NCBI RefSeq assembly: GCF_009857475.1
Contig: NZ_WWCJ01000002.1
Span: forward strand, 248,001-312,000
Direction of reading: 5' to 3'
DNA: 64,000 bases
From: Pseudoduganella guangdongensis
GTDB lineage: Bacteria; Pseudomonadota; Gammaproteobacteria; Burkholderiales; Burkholderiaceae_D
Position 1 is the stretch's first letter. Each line of letters opens with the position of its first letter. The translations under genes and the position numbers were made by a program. Shown here piece by piece: positions 26,487-34,958 of this stretch. The notes beneath the pieces were generated by a model. The model had not been told where the DNA came from, made no database searches, and worked only from the letters and a program-made list of their open reading frames with translations.

Positions 26487-28084
26487 TGCTGCGTCGTTCT
26501 TTCCTGGCCTGGGCCGGGGCCAGCGGGCTGACAGCCGCCGCCAGCGTGGCGGGCTATCTGCAGTGGCGTGAAATCACCCCGGTGGTGCACGCGCCGGGGC
26601 GCGAGGAGGGGCATTTCCTGCGCGACCGCAAGCCGCTGCCGGCCCCTTCGCAGGCTTTATCGACCGATGTGCTGATCCTGGGTTCCGGTGTCGCGGCGCT
26701 GACGGCTGCCTGGCAACTGCGCAAGGCGGGGCACGGCGATTTCCTGATGCTGGATGGGCCGGCCCCGTATGGCAATGCGGCGGGCGGGCGCTTCGGCGAC
26801 CTGGCTTACCCGACCGGCGCGCACTATTTGCCCTTGCCGACGCAGGATTGTTTCCATGTGCGGGAGCTGCTGTCGGACCTGGGCGTGATCGTGCGCGGGG
26901 CGGATACGCGCAAGCCCTATTACGATGAGCGCTTTGTGCTGCATGGGCCGGAGGACCGCTTGCTGTTCAACGGCGTCTGGCAGGACGGCGTGCTGCCGCA
27001 TGAGGGCGTGCCGGCGGCGGAGCTGGCGGAGCAGAAACGCTTCTTTGCGCAGATCGATGCGCTGCGCAGCGCTGTCGGCGCGGATGGGCGGCGCAGGTTC
27101 ACGTTTCCCAGCGAGCGTTCGTCAATGGATGCGGAAGCGCGGCGGCTGGATGCGATGAGCTTTGCGGCCTGGGTGGCGCAGAACGGCTACCGTTCGCCTT
27201 CCTTGCTGTGGTACCTGGATTACTGCTGCCGCGACGATTATGGCGCGGGAACCGGCGAGGTGTCGGCGTGGGCGGGCTTGCACTACTTCTGCGGGCGCGG
27301 TGGCGAGGCGGAGAATGCGGAACAGGGCGCCTGGCTGACCTGGCCGGAGGGATTGCAGGCGCTGGCCAGCGGCATGGAGCGCCTGGCGCGGCCGAAGCGG
27401 CTGGCCGGCAGCGCGGTGCGGGTGCGCGTCGACGCTGGGCAGGGCGTTGAAGTGCTGTGCTTTGCGCTGGAACGCGGCGTGGCGCGCACTTTCACGATCC
27501 GCGCGCGGCGCGTGATCTGCGCGATGCCGTTGCATGTTGCCGCCAGGGTTGTGGAAAACATGCCGGATGTCCACAAGCAAATCCATGCGCCGTGGATGGT
27601 GTCGAACTTCGTGATGAAGCGCTTTCCACGCGAGCTGCCGCACGCGCCGCTGTCGTGGGATAACGTGGTGCATGGCACGCCGGGCCTGGGCTACGTGGTA
27701 TCGACGCACCAGGATATCCGCGTGGCGCCGCCGGAAAAGACGGTCTTCACCAGTTACGTGGCGCTGTCCGGCCGCGATCCGCGCGAGGCGCGCAAGTGGA
27801 TGACGGCGGCCAGCGGCGAAGAGTTGCTGGCGCTGGCGAGCGCGGACTTGCGCGCGGCATACGGGCTGCAATTCGAGAGTTGCGTGGAGCGGGTGGATAT
27901 CACGTTGCGCGGGCACGCCATGGCGGTGCCGGTGCCAGGTTTCCGCAGCGATGCGGGCTTGCTTGCGTTGCGGGAGATGGATGGGCCGGTGCTGTTTGCG
28001 CACTCGGATTTGAGCGGCTTCTCGGTGTTCGAGGAAGCGTCGTGGTGGGGTTACCGCGCAGCGCAGCGGGCGCTGCGCGGTTAG
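26486..28084 (+). CDS. Tat-exported FAD-dependent oxidoreductase (amine-oxidase-like)
   Basis: A 532-residue flavoprotein with an N-terminal twin-arginine-like signal (RRSFLAWAG followed by a hydrophobic stretch), then the dinucleotide-binding motif LGSGVAALTAAWQLRKAG near residue 65, a GGRFGD segment typical of the amine oxidase/phytoene desaturase superfamily, and a C-terminal FAD-contact region near LFAHSDLSGFSVFEEA. It is translationally coupled to the aminopropyltransferase, so a polyamine or another amine is a reasonable substrate guess, but this is inference. Signal and fold suggest activity in the periplasm. Confidence 0.8.
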   Translation: MLRRSFLAWAGASGLTAAASVAGYLQWREITPVVHAPGREEGHFLRDRKPLPAPSQALSTDVLILGSGVAALTAAWQLRKAGHGDFLMLDGPAPYGNAAGGRFGDLAYPTGAHYLPLPTQDCFHVRELLSDLGVIVRGADTRKPYYDERFVLHGPEDRLLFNGVWQDGVLPHEGVPAAELAEQKRFFAQIDALRSAVGADGRRRFTFPSERSSMDAEARRLDAMSFAAWVAQNGYRSPSLLWYLDYCCRDDYGAGTGEVSAWAGLHYFCGRGGEAENAEQGAWLTWPEGLQALASGMERLARPKRLAGSAVRVRVDAGQGVEVLCFALERGVARTFTIRARRVICAMPLHVAARVVENMPDVHKQIHAPWMVSNFVMKRFPRELPHAPLSWDNVVHGTPGLGYVVSTHQDIRVAPPEKTVFTSYVALSGRDPREARKWMTAASGEELLALASADLRAAYGLQFESCVERVDITLRGHAMAVPVPGFRSDAGLLALREMDGPVLFAHSDLSGFSVFEEASWWGYRAAQRALRG

Positions 28085-28090
28085 CAAGGA

Positions 28091-28441
28091 TTACTTGGCT
28101 GCTGCTGGCGCGGTGGCGGTCGCTGCGGCCGGTGCAGGCGCCGCGGCCGTGGTCGGGGCCGGGCTCGCCTTCACTTCGGACTTGGTCTCAGCCGGCTTTT
28201 CGGACTTCTTGTGCGCGGCCTTGTGGGTGGTCTTTTTCTCGACCTTGGTCTCGGCTTTCTTCTCTACTTTCGCTTCGGCTTTCACTTCCGGCTTGGCTTC
28301 AGCCTTGGCGCTGCTGCTGGCAGCTGCCGCTGCGGCGGCAGGAGCTGCGGCAACTGCCGGCGATGCGGCTGGCGCCGGGGTGGTTGCGAAGGCTGCGGTT
28401 GCGAACAGGCCGGCGATCAGGGTAGCGATGGTCTTTTTCAT
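28091..28441 (-). CDS. Secreted Ala/Lys/Glu-rich protein, tandem paralogue 3
   Basis: A 116-residue protein beginning with the signal peptide MKKTIATLIAGLFATAAFA, which differs at only a few positions from those of the next two genes. The mature part is low complexity: Ala/Pro segments at both ends around a charged core with E-x-K-x repeats (KAEAKPEVKAEAKVEKK) and His/Lys-rich TTHKAAHKK. No cysteine and no domain. It is the longest and last of three tandem minus-strand genes; it ends 6 bp from the convergent FAD oxidoreductase gene. Function is unknown. Confidence 0.8.
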   Translation of the reverse strand: MKKTIATLIAGLFATAAFATTPAPAASPAVAAAPAAAAAAASSSAKAEAKPEVKAEAKVEKKAETKVEKKTTHKAAHKKSEKPAETKSEVKASPAPTTAAAPAPAAATATAPAAAK

Positions 28442-28470
28442 GGTCTAGTGTCCTTGTACAGTTAAGAGAA

Positions 28471-28680
28471 TTACTTGCTTGCTGCGGTGGTTTGTTTAGC
28501 TTCCTGCTTCACTTCTTGTTTGGCTTCAGCTTTCACTTCCTGAGGCGCCTTTTGCGGCGCCTGGGTGCTTGCAGCCGGGGCCGGGGTAGCTGGCGCAGCG
28601 GCTGGCGCGGGCGCCGGGCTGTTGGCGAAGGCTGCGGTGGCGAACAAGCCGGCGATCAGGGTGGCGGTAATCTTTTTCAT
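28471..28680 (-). CDS. Secreted Ala/Pro/Lys-rich small protein, tandem paralogue 2
   Basis: A 69-residue protein with signal peptide MKKITATLIAGLFATAAFA and a mature part of about 50 residues: an Ala/Pro-rich half followed by the charged repeat EVKAEAKQEVKQEAKQ. It clearly arose by duplication with its neighbours, from which it is separated by about 30 bases on each side. Probably periplasmic or secreted and intrinsically disordered or helical. Function is unknown. Confidence 0.8.
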   Translation of the reverse strand: MKKITATLIAGLFATAAFANSPAPAPAAAPATPAPAASTQAPQKAPQEVKAEAKQEVKQEAKQTTAASK

Positions 28681-28715
28681 GGTGCGTCCTTTATTGGTAT
28701 AAATCGTTTAGCTGA

Positions 28716-28907
28716 TTACTTCTTTTCGGCGGCAGGCTTCTGGGCTTCTTGCTTTACTTCCTGCTTCACTTCTTGCTTGACTTCAGCCTTTACTTCCTTG
28801 GACGCTGGCGCTGCCGGCGTGGCCGGAGCAGCTGGTGCAGGAGCTTGTTGTGCGAATGCGGCGCTTGCGAACAGACCGGCGATCAGGGTAGCGATGACTT
28901 TTTTCAT
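28716..28907 (-). CDS. Secreted Ala/Lys/Glu-rich small protein, tandem paralogue 1
   Basis: A 63-residue protein, first of the three-gene array on the minus strand. Signal peptide MKKVIATLIAGLFASAAFA, then a short Ala/Pro part and the most regular tetrad repeat of the three, KAEVKQEVKQEVKQEAQK. The regular E-V-K-Q spacing would give a highly charged helix. No homologue with a known role is recalled. The upstream 28908-28990 region probably holds the array's promoter. Confidence 0.8.
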   Translation of the reverse strand: MKKVIATLIAGLFASAAFAQQAPAPAAPATPAAPASKEVKAEVKQEVKQEVKQEAQKPAAEKK

Positions 28908-29029
28908 TTTTCAATCCTTACTGTTAGTTGATCTTCTGTAGCGCACTGTTTCCTGTGTCACTGAGCTGAAAACGGGCTCACTCAGCAATGTGTTGACGGT
29001 CATTACAAACCCTTACATTTGTCACCGAA

Positions 29030-29056
29030 AAATAAAAACCCGCCTGGCGGCGGGTT
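29030..29056 (-). terminator. Intrinsic terminator of the PHB-depolymerase-like gene
   Basis: On the minus strand the stem AACCCGCC/GGCGGGTT (arms at 29037-29044 and 29049-29056, 4-base loop) is followed by a TTTTTATTTTT tract. It lies 25 bp beyond the stop codon at 29082. Confidence 0.88.
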
Positions 29057-29081
29057 CTGGTGGAGCTAACGGCGGCGGTGC

Positions 29082-30062
29082 TTAGCTTCCGCTGGTCAGG
29101 CGGTCCGCCATTCGCTTGATGGCGCGCAGCTGGCGACCGTTTTTCAATGAGTAGTCGGGGTCGTCGTAGCCCCACCAATCCCAGCACGCTTTTGGGTTCG
29201 GCATGGGCGTAATGGCGGCGGCTTGGGGATAGAGCACCACGATGCGGTTGCTGTCGGCCCAGGCGTTGTAGCCGGCGTTGCGGGCGTAGGTGTCCTTCAG
29301 CGTGCCGATGTCCTGCACGCAGCCGTGCAGGGCGATATGCAGCTTGCAGCCGGCGCCGCCCGCCTCGCAGCCGGGCGGTATATAGACGTAGCCGGTATCG
29401 GCCATGCCGTGCGTGGTGGGGGCGGCCAGGAATTCCGATTGGTCGAACTCGAGCAGCTTGCCGGCAGCGGCGGCATTGGCATGGCGCGCCTGCAGCGGGC
29501 CGTAGATCCATTGCAGCAGCTGGCCGGCGGCATCGTAGCCGCAATTGCTGATGAAGGGCGGCGCCAGCGCGTCGCACTTGTTACCGTAGGAGTCGGTCGG
29601 CATGGCGTGGCCAGCGGCCAGGTCGTTCTTGAACTGGAGCTGCGCGGCCGGGACGAAGGCGGCGTAGTAGCGCGCCAGGTCGGCCACCGTGGCGGGCGGC
29701 ACCAGCGGGTCGAGCGTGCCGGAGAACAGCCAGACGCGATGCGCGGCCAGTTTGGCCACCGGGTCGATCTGGCCGGCTTCGGCGCGCTTGCGGGTCAGGG
29801 CCGCCAGTTCGGCGGTGTCGCTGCCTTTGCAGCCGCCCACGGCGGTCAGCATGCTGCCGCGCGCGCAGTAGTAGGTGCCGCCGGCAATGATGCCGGCCCC
29901 CACTACGCTGGCGGAATAGGCGACCTGGTATTGCACAGCCATGTAGCCGCCGGAAGACAGGCCGGAAATCGATACCTGCTGCGCTTTCATGGCTGGCAGC
30001 GGGGCTGGCGCCGCTGCCGCTGCCGTCGCTGCCGTCGCCAGCGCGCCAGCCAACGCCAACAT
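29082..30062 (-). CDS. Secreted polyhydroxybutyrate-depolymerase-like alpha/beta hydrolase
   Basis: An exported esterase of 326 residues with an Ala-rich signal peptide (MLALAGALATAATAAAAAPA). The lipase box GLSSG places the nucleophile at S36, very near the mature N-terminus as in one class of PHB depolymerases. The catalytic aspartate is probably in FSGTLDPLVP and the histidine in IALHGCVQD near the C-terminus, and CWDWWGYDD is also typical. Seven cysteines suggest disulfides in the periplasm or medium. The frame runs on upstream for 93 codons into the divergent gene; ATG 30062 gives the only sensible signal peptide. Confidence 0.85.
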   Translation of the reverse strand: MLALAGALATAATAAAAAPAPLPAMKAQQVSISGLSSGGYMAVQYQVAYSASVVGAGIIAGGTYYCARGSMLTAVGGCKGSDTAELAALTRKRAEAGQIDPVAKLAAHRVWLFSGTLDPLVPPATVADLARYYAAFVPAAQLQFKNDLAAGHAMPTDSYGNKCDALAPPFISNCGYDAAGQLLQWIYGPLQARHANAAAAGKLLEFDQSEFLAAPTTHGMADTGYVYIPPGCEAGGAGCKLHIALHGCVQDIGTLKDTYARNAGYNAWADSNRIVVLYPQAAAITPMPNPKACWDWWGYDDPDYSLKNGRQLRAIKRMADRLTSGS

Positions 30063-30117
30063 GCGCGCACTATTTGTCTTACAATCGGAAATTCGAATCA
30101 AACGGAAGAGACTACCC

Positions 30118-30723
30118 ATGCCATCTATCCTCACCAAATTTGCCGCGCTGTCCGCGCTGAGCCTGAGCGCCGCCGCCGCCTTTGCCCAGGCGCCTGCCGC
30201 GCAACCTGCAACCGCTGCCGCCGCTGCTGCGCCAGCCGCGAGCTGCCCCGCTATCCTGAAACAGTCCTTCAACCGCCTGCAGGATGACGCGCCGCAGGAC
30301 CTGTGCCAGTACGCCGGCAAAGTGATCCTGGTGGTGAACACCGCCAGCTATTGCGGCTACACCCCGCAGTACAAAGGACTGGAAGCAGTGTATGCGAAAT
30401 ACTCCGGAAAAGGGCTGGTTGTGCTGGGTTTCCCGTCGAATGATTTCGGCAAGCAGGAGCCGGGCAGCAGCAAGGAGATTGCCGACCTGTGCTACAACAC
30501 CTACGGCGTGAAGTTCCCGATGTTCGCCAAGTCGCCGGTGTCGGGCAGCACGCCGAATCCGTTCTACGCGCAATTGATCAAGGCTACCGGCAAGACCCCG
30601 GCCTGGAACTTCCACAAATACCTGATCGATCGCAAAGGCAATGTGATCGAGAGTTACCCGAGCAAGGTCAAGCCGGAAGACAAGGCATTGACCGAGGCGA
30701 TCGAGAAGGCTCTCGCGGGCTGA
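30118..30723 (+). CDS. Periplasmic glutathione-peroxidase-family protein
   Basis: A thiol peroxidase of 201 residues with signal peptide MPSILTKFAALSALSLSAAAAFAQ, followed by an Ala-rich linker and a full GPx domain. The catalytic tetrad is visible as C79 (NTASYCGYTPQ; cysteine rather than selenocysteine), Q113 (FGKQEPG), W163 and N164 (PAWNFHKYL). With no glutathione in the periplasm, thioredoxin-like reductants are more likely. Upstream in-frame codons overlap the divergent esterase gene; ATG 30118 after GGAAGAG is preferred. Confidence 0.9.
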   Translation: MPSILTKFAALSALSLSAAAAFAQAPAAQPATAAAAAAPAASCPAILKQSFNRLQDDAPQDLCQYAGKVILVVNTASYCGYTPQYKGLEAVYAKYSGKGLVVLGFPSNDFGKQEPGSSKEIADLCYNTYGVKFPMFAKSPVSGSTPNPFYAQLIKATGKTPAWNFHKYLIDRKGNVIESYPSKVKPEDKALTEAIEKALAG

Positions 30724-31119
30724 TTAGCTGGTGGCGAGGGCAAAGCCCTCGTCCAGCCAGCCGGTAATCCCGCCCGTCATGATCTTCACCGGCCGGCCCA
30801 GTTGCGCCAGGCGGATGGCCGCGCGCGCGGCGCCGTTGCAGTGCGGGCCAGCGCAGTAAGTCACGAACAGCGTCCCTTCCGGGTATTGCGCCAGCCTGGA
30901 GCCGATGATTTTGCGCTGCGCCAGGTCGACCGCGCCCGGCACGTGGCCGGCCGCGTATTTCTCCGTGCCCCGCACGTCGAGCAGCACGAAGTCCTGTTGC
31001 GGCGTGCCCATCACGCTGTGGACATCCCAGCAATCCGTTTCAAACCGCAGTGAATGTTCAAAGTGCGCCAGCGCCTCGCTGCTTGGCGCGGCGGCGGCTT
31101 CGGTGACGATGGATGGCAT
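30724..31119 (-). CDS. Rhodanese-domain protein
   Basis: A 131-residue single-domain sulfurtransferase-like protein. It has the rhodanese signature LLDVRGTEKYAAGHVPGAVDL and the active-site loop VTYCAGPHCNGAARAA, where the first cysteine aligns with the persulfide-forming residue. ATG 31119 is preferred over an upstream frame because a GGAG ribosome-binding site lies just before it. It diverges from an FtrA-type regulator across about 100 bp and is adjacent tail to tail with the glutathione peroxidase. The FtrA-rhodanese pairing is common, suggesting that the regulator controls it. Confidence 0.88.
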   Translation of the reverse strand: MPSIVTEAAAAPSSEALAHFEHSLRFETDCWDVHSVMGTPQQDFVLLDVRGTEKYAAGHVPGAVDLAQRKIIGSRLAQYPEGTLFVTYCAGPHCNGAARAAIRLAQLGRPVKIMTGGITGWLDEGFALATS

Positions 31120-31216
31120 GCGGGTTCTCCTGTAGCGGTTGAAAGTACAGCCATTGTCGGGCGGCGCGCGGCGGCGCGGCAGTGGCGCAAAAGCCATATT
31201 GCGGTAAGATCGCGCC

Positions 31217-32179
31217 ATGACCGCGTATAAACACCTGGTAGTGGCGCTGGCCTACGATGGCCTGTGCACCTTTGAATTCGGCTGCACCGTCGAGCTGTTT
31301 GCGCTCGACCGTCCGGAGCTGGGCGTAGCGTGGTACGACTTTGCCGTGTGCGCCGTGGAGCCGGGGCCGATACGGGCGGCGGGCGGCATCACCGTGCAGG
31401 CGCCGTATGAACCCGCGCTGCTGGAGCGCGCCGACACCCTCATCATCCCCGGCTGGCGCGATGCCGACGAGGAGCCGCCGCCGGCATTGCTGGCGCAAAT
31501 CCGCGCCGCCCATGCGCGCGGCGCCCGCCTGTGCTCGATCTGCTCCGGCGTGTTCGTGCTGGCCGCCGCCGGCGTGCTCGATGGGCAGCGCGCCACCACC
31601 CACTGGCGCTATGTCGAGCGCCTGCAGCGCCGCTATCCGCGCGTGCAGGTGCATTCGGATGACTTGTATGTCGATGCCGGGCAGGTCATCACTTCGGCCG
31701 GTTCGGCGGCGGGGCTGGACATGCTGCTGCACCTGGTGCGGCGCGATTACGGCGCGCGGGTCGGCAATATGGTGGCGCAGCGGCTGGTGGTGGCGCCGCA
31801 CCGCGAGGGCGGCCAGGCGCAGTTCCTGCCGCGTCCCATGGCGCATGATGAGCAAGGCAGGCTGTCGCGTTTGATGGACTGGCTGCGCAGCCACCCCGCT
31901 GAGCAGCACACGGTGGCCAGCATGGCGGCGCGCGCGGCCATGAGCGCGCGCACCTTGCAGCGCCAGTTCCAGGCGGCGACCGGCATGGGCGCCATCGAAT
32001 GGCTGGCACACGAGCGGGTGGCGCTGGCCAAGGATTTGCTCGAGGCGCCGGATATCGCGCTGGCGCAGGTGGCTGAGCGCGCGGGCTTCGGCTCCGAGGA
32101 GTCGCTGCGCCATCACTTCCGCCGCATTGCCGCCACCACACCGGGCGCCTATCGTCGGGCCTTCCTTGGTAAGCTGTAG
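31217..32179 (+). CDS. ftrA: FtrA-like transcriptional regulator (GATase1/DJ-1-AraC fusion)
   Basis: A 320-residue regulator: residues 1-190 are a DJ-1/PfpI-like domain with the nucleophile-position cysteine C109 (CSICSGVF), and residues about 215-315 are an AraC-type double helix-turn-helix (MSARTLQRQFQAATG and the VAERAGFGSEESLRHHFRR motif). Members act as activators of neighbouring genes; the usual divergent partner is a rhodanese, present here. A DUF1428 gene follows 23 bases downstream. Confidence 0.9.
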   Translation: MTAYKHLVVALAYDGLCTFEFGCTVELFALDRPELGVAWYDFAVCAVEPGPIRAAGGITVQAPYEPALLERADTLIIPGWRDADEEPPPALLAQIRAAHARGARLCSICSGVFVLAAAGVLDGQRATTHWRYVERLQRRYPRVQVHSDDLYVDAGQVITSAGSAAGLDMLLHLVRRDYGARVGNMVAQRLVVAPHREGGQAQFLPRPMAHDEQGRLSRLMDWLRSHPAEQHTVASMAARAAMSARTLQRQFQAATGMGAIEWLAHERVALAKDLLEAPDIALAQVAERAGFGSEESLRHHFRRIAATTPGAYRRAFLGKL

Positions 32180-32202
32180 CTCCGTTAAAAAAGGAGACAA
32201 CC

Positions 32203-32562
32203 ATGGCATACGTAGACGGCTTTTTGGTACCCGTTCCCAAGGACAAGATGGAAGCTTACCTGGACATGTCGCGCAAGTGCGGCAAGGTCTGGCGCGAACA
32301 CGGCGCCTTGCAATACCGCGAGACCGTGGCTGACGATGTGAAAGTCGGTGTCCACACTTCCTTCCCCCAGGCGGTCAAGCTGGAGGAGGGGGAGGTGGTG
32401 GTGTTTTCCTGGATCGTTTACGAGTCGCGCGCGGAACGCGACCGTGTCAACGAGGCGGTCATGGCCGACCCGCGCCTGAAAGAGATGATGGACCCGGCCA
32501 GCATGCCGTTTGACGGCAAGCGGCTGGTCTTCGGCGGCTTTGAAATGCTAATCGATATGTAA
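32203..32562 (+). CDS. DUF1428 (YbaA-like) protein
   Basis: A 119-residue cytosolic protein with the conserved N-terminus YVDGFLVPVPK and the central FPQAVKLEEGEVVVFSWIVYESR segment typical of DUF1428, a dimeric alpha/beta-barrel family of unknown function. An AAAGGAGACAACC ribosome-binding site precedes the ATG. Its 3' end overlaps the convergent pabB-pabC gene by 15 bases. Confidence 0.9.
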   Translation: MAYVDGFLVPVPKDKMEAYLDMSRKCGKVWREHGALQYRETVADDVKVGVHTSFPQAVKLEEGEVVVFSWIVYESRAERDRVNEAVMADPRLKEMMDPASMPFDGKRLVFGGFEMLIDM

Positions 32563-34386
32563 GCTGGCACGCATTGCGCCGCGCAGGGAATTGCACACCA
32601 CGATTTCTTGCGCGGCGAGCAGCATCTCGCGCGTAATGGGGCGCTCTTGCGCGCCCCACGCATCCAGGATCACCGCGCGCATCACGCCCGGCAGCATGCC
32701 GCTGGATAAAGGCGGGGTTATCCACACCCCATCGCGGCGGATGAAGACATTGCTGCGCCCACCCTCCGTCAATTCCCCGCGCTCGTTGAAGAACAACTGG
32801 TCGAAGGCGCCCTGGGCGTCGGCCGCCTTCCATGCCGCGTCGTAGCGTTCGCGCAGGGTGGATTTATGGCGCAGGAACAGGTCGCGGCTGTCGGTGGCAT
32901 CTTCGGCCAGCAGCACACGCACCGGCTCCTGCAGCGGTGCCAGCACGCCGCTTTGCACGGCAAAGGCGCCGGCGCTGTTCATGGCCAGGCGCAGGCGGTG
33001 CGGCTGGCCGGGCGGGAGGGCCTGGCAAGCCAGCGTGAGATAGGCGCGGGCCGCCGCCTCGTTCCAGGCGAAACCGAAATAGCGCGCCGAGGCGGCCAGG
33101 CGCTGCAAATGGCGTTCAAGGTGGCGCGGGCCGCTTTCGCGCGTGGCATGCATGGTTTCGAACAGTTCGAAATCGTTCGACAGGCCGGTGAGGAAGCGCG
33201 CTTTGAGCTGGCATTCGGCGAATTCGTCGTGCGCTTCGCTGTCGTGGACGATACCTGCGCCTACCCCCATCACACCCTGGCGCACGCCGTTATGCGGCGC
33301 TTGCAGGGTGAGGGTGCGGATCGGCACGTTCAGGCAGAAATCGCCATCCGGCGCGAACCAGCCGATGGCGCCGGTGTAGATGCCGCGTGCTTCCGGCTCC
33401 AGCTCGGCGATGATTTCCATGGTGCGCTTTTTCGGGGCGCCGGTGATCGAACCGCAGGGGTAGAGCGCGTCGAAGATCTCGCGCAACGTGGCGTCCGGGC
33501 GCAAGCGCGCCTGCACCGTGGAGGTCATCTGCAGCACGCTGCTGAAGCGCGTGACTTCGAACAGCTTGGGCACTTCGACGCTGCCGGTGGCGGCGATGCG
33601 GCCGATGTCGTTGCGCAGCAGGTCGACGATCATCAGGTTCTCGGCGCGGTTTTTCGGATCTGCGGCCAGGGCGGCGGCGCGGCGGGCGTTCTCGCCGTCG
33701 TCGGCGGCTGCGGACGCGGTGCCTTTCATCGGGCGCGCGGTGAGCAGTTCGCCTTCCTTGCGCACGAACAGCTCGGGCGACAGCGACAGCACGCCGCGCC
33801 CGTCCGCAAAGCCGATCAGGGCGCCGTACGGCACCGGCTGGCGCGCGCGCAGGCGCTGGTAAAGCGCGAACAGCGAGCCGAAAGCGTCGAAATGCAGGCG
33901 GTAGGTGTAGTTGACCTGGTAGGTATCGCCGGCGGCGATGTAGGCGCGGATGCGCTGGATCGCGTCCACGAACTGCGCTTCGCTGACGTTGGCGCGTATG
34001 TTGGCGACGCCGGCCAGGCTTGCGGCAGCGTCATTGCCGGGCGTGGCGTCGGCGGCGCGCGCGGCCAGCCAGTCGGCCACCTCGGCCTGCGTCAGCTCGT
34101 CGCAGCGCCCGAACAGCAGCACCTGCGCCAGCGGCGGGGCGCCGGCGTCGGGCGCGCGCGGCGGCACGCCGACGATATGGTGGCCCAGCTCATAGCTGAG
34201 GACCGGCACCGCGTGCAGGCCGCGCGCCAGCGCTGCCTGCATATCGGCCAGCACGCCGGGCCAGCCCGCGAAATCGCGGCAGGCGAGGGTGGCCTGGTGG
34301 CCGGTGTAGAGGCGGGAAGGGCGGCCAGCGCCGGTGGCTGGATCGACGCTCGCGTCGTCCAGCAAAGCAAAGGTCAAGCAGTTCAA
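32548..34386 (-). CDS. Bifunctional aminodeoxychorismate synthase component I / 4-amino-4-deoxychorismate lyase (PabB-PabC fusion)
   Basis: Makes p-aminobenzoate for folate. The 612-residue protein has an N-terminal chorismate-binding PabB domain (about 1-370; DLLRNDIGRIAATG, the CGSITGAPKKRTMEII motif and the IYTGAIGW segment) fused to a C-terminal PabC lyase (about 375-612; HLERHLQRLAASARYFG and ERGELTEGGRSNVF). The start is a TTG at 34386, which overlaps the SlmA stop as TTGA. Such fusions occur in many betaproteobacteria. Confidence 0.92.
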   Translation of the reverse strand: MNCLTFALLDDASVDPATGAGRPSRLYTGHQATLACRDFAGWPGVLADMQAALARGLHAVPVLSYELGHHIVGVPPRAPDAGAPPLAQVLLFGRCDELTQAEVADWLAARAADATPGNDAAASLAGVANIRANVSEAQFVDAIQRIRAYIAAGDTYQVNYTYRLHFDAFGSLFALYQRLRARQPVPYGALIGFADGRGVLSLSPELFVRKEGELLTARPMKGTASAAADDGENARRAAALAADPKNRAENLMIVDLLRNDIGRIAATGSVEVPKLFEVTRFSSVLQMTSTVQARLRPDATLREIFDALYPCGSITGAPKKRTMEIIAELEPEARGIYTGAIGWFAPDGDFCLNVPIRTLTLQAPHNGVRQGVMGVGAGIVHDSEAHDEFAECQLKARFLTGLSNDFELFETMHATRESGPRHLERHLQRLAASARYFGFAWNEAAARAYLTLACQALPPGQPHRLRLAMNSAGAFAVQSGVLAPLQEPVRVLLAEDATDSRDLFLRHKSTLRERYDAAWKAADAQGAFDQLFFNERGELTEGGRSNVFIRRDGVWITPPLSSGMLPGVMRAVILDAWGAQERPITREMLLAAQEIVVCNSLRGAMRASLHID

Positions 34387-34958
34387 TTCAGCAGCAATGC
34401 AATCTGTACGGCGGCGTCTTGCGAGGGATTCGCTTTGAAGCCGCTCTTGGCGTATCGGTGCCAGCGCCCCAGCACGAAGCTGACCAGCAGGCCCGCGCGG
34501 GCCGCCACGTCTGCCTCATGGGCCTGGCCTTCGGCCGCTGCGGCACGCAGCGCCTGTTTCAGTGCCAGCTCCACGCGGTCGTAGAACTGGTTCATGCGCT
34601 GCTGCAGGCGCTCGTCCTCGTTGACCAGCGCATCGCCGATCAGCACCCGCGTCATGCCCGGGTTGCTGCTGGCGAAATGCAGCAGCATGCCCAGGATATC
34701 GCGCGCCTGGGCCATGCCGTCCGCCTGTTTGTCGGCGATCTGGTTGATCAGGCCGAAGACGGTGGATTCGATAAATTCGATCAGGCCCTCGAACATCTGG
34801 GCCTTGCTGGCGAAATGGCGGTACAGCGCCGCCTCGGATACATCCAGCTTGCGCGCCAACGCAGCCGTGGTGATCTTTTCCCCTTTTGGATGCTCCAGCA
34901 TTTCTGCCAGTGCCTGGAGAATTTGCAGCTTACGCTGTCCGGGCGGTGTACTTGCCAT
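34383..34958 (-). CDS. slmA: Nucleoid occlusion factor SlmA (TetR family)
   Basis: DNA-binding inhibitor of FtsZ assembly over unsegregated nucleoids. The 191-residue protein matches SlmA in its N-terminal HTH (KITTAALARKLDVSEAALYRHFASKAQ), in LIEFIESTVFGLINQI, and in the FtsZ-related NPGMTRVLIGDAL region, rather than a ligand-binding TetR repressor. Its 5' end overlaps the upstream HAD gene by 29 bases and its stop overlaps the pabB-pabC start, giving a three-gene minus-strand operon. Confidence 0.88.
   Translation of the reverse strand: MASTPPGQRKLQILQALAEMLEHPKGEKITTAALARKLDVSEAALYRHFASKAQMFEGLIEFIESTVFGLINQIADKQADGMAQARDILGMLLHFASSNPGMTRVLIGDALVNEDERLQQRMNQFYDRVELALKQALRAAAAEGQAHEADVAARAGLLVSFVLGRWHRYAKSGFKANPSQDAAVQIALLLN

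Noticed and set aside
32866..34584. 572-residue open frame opposite the pabB-pabC gene and slmA
   Set aside because: Antisense to clear PabB, PabC and SlmA motifs; low-complexity Arg/Gly/Gln composition.
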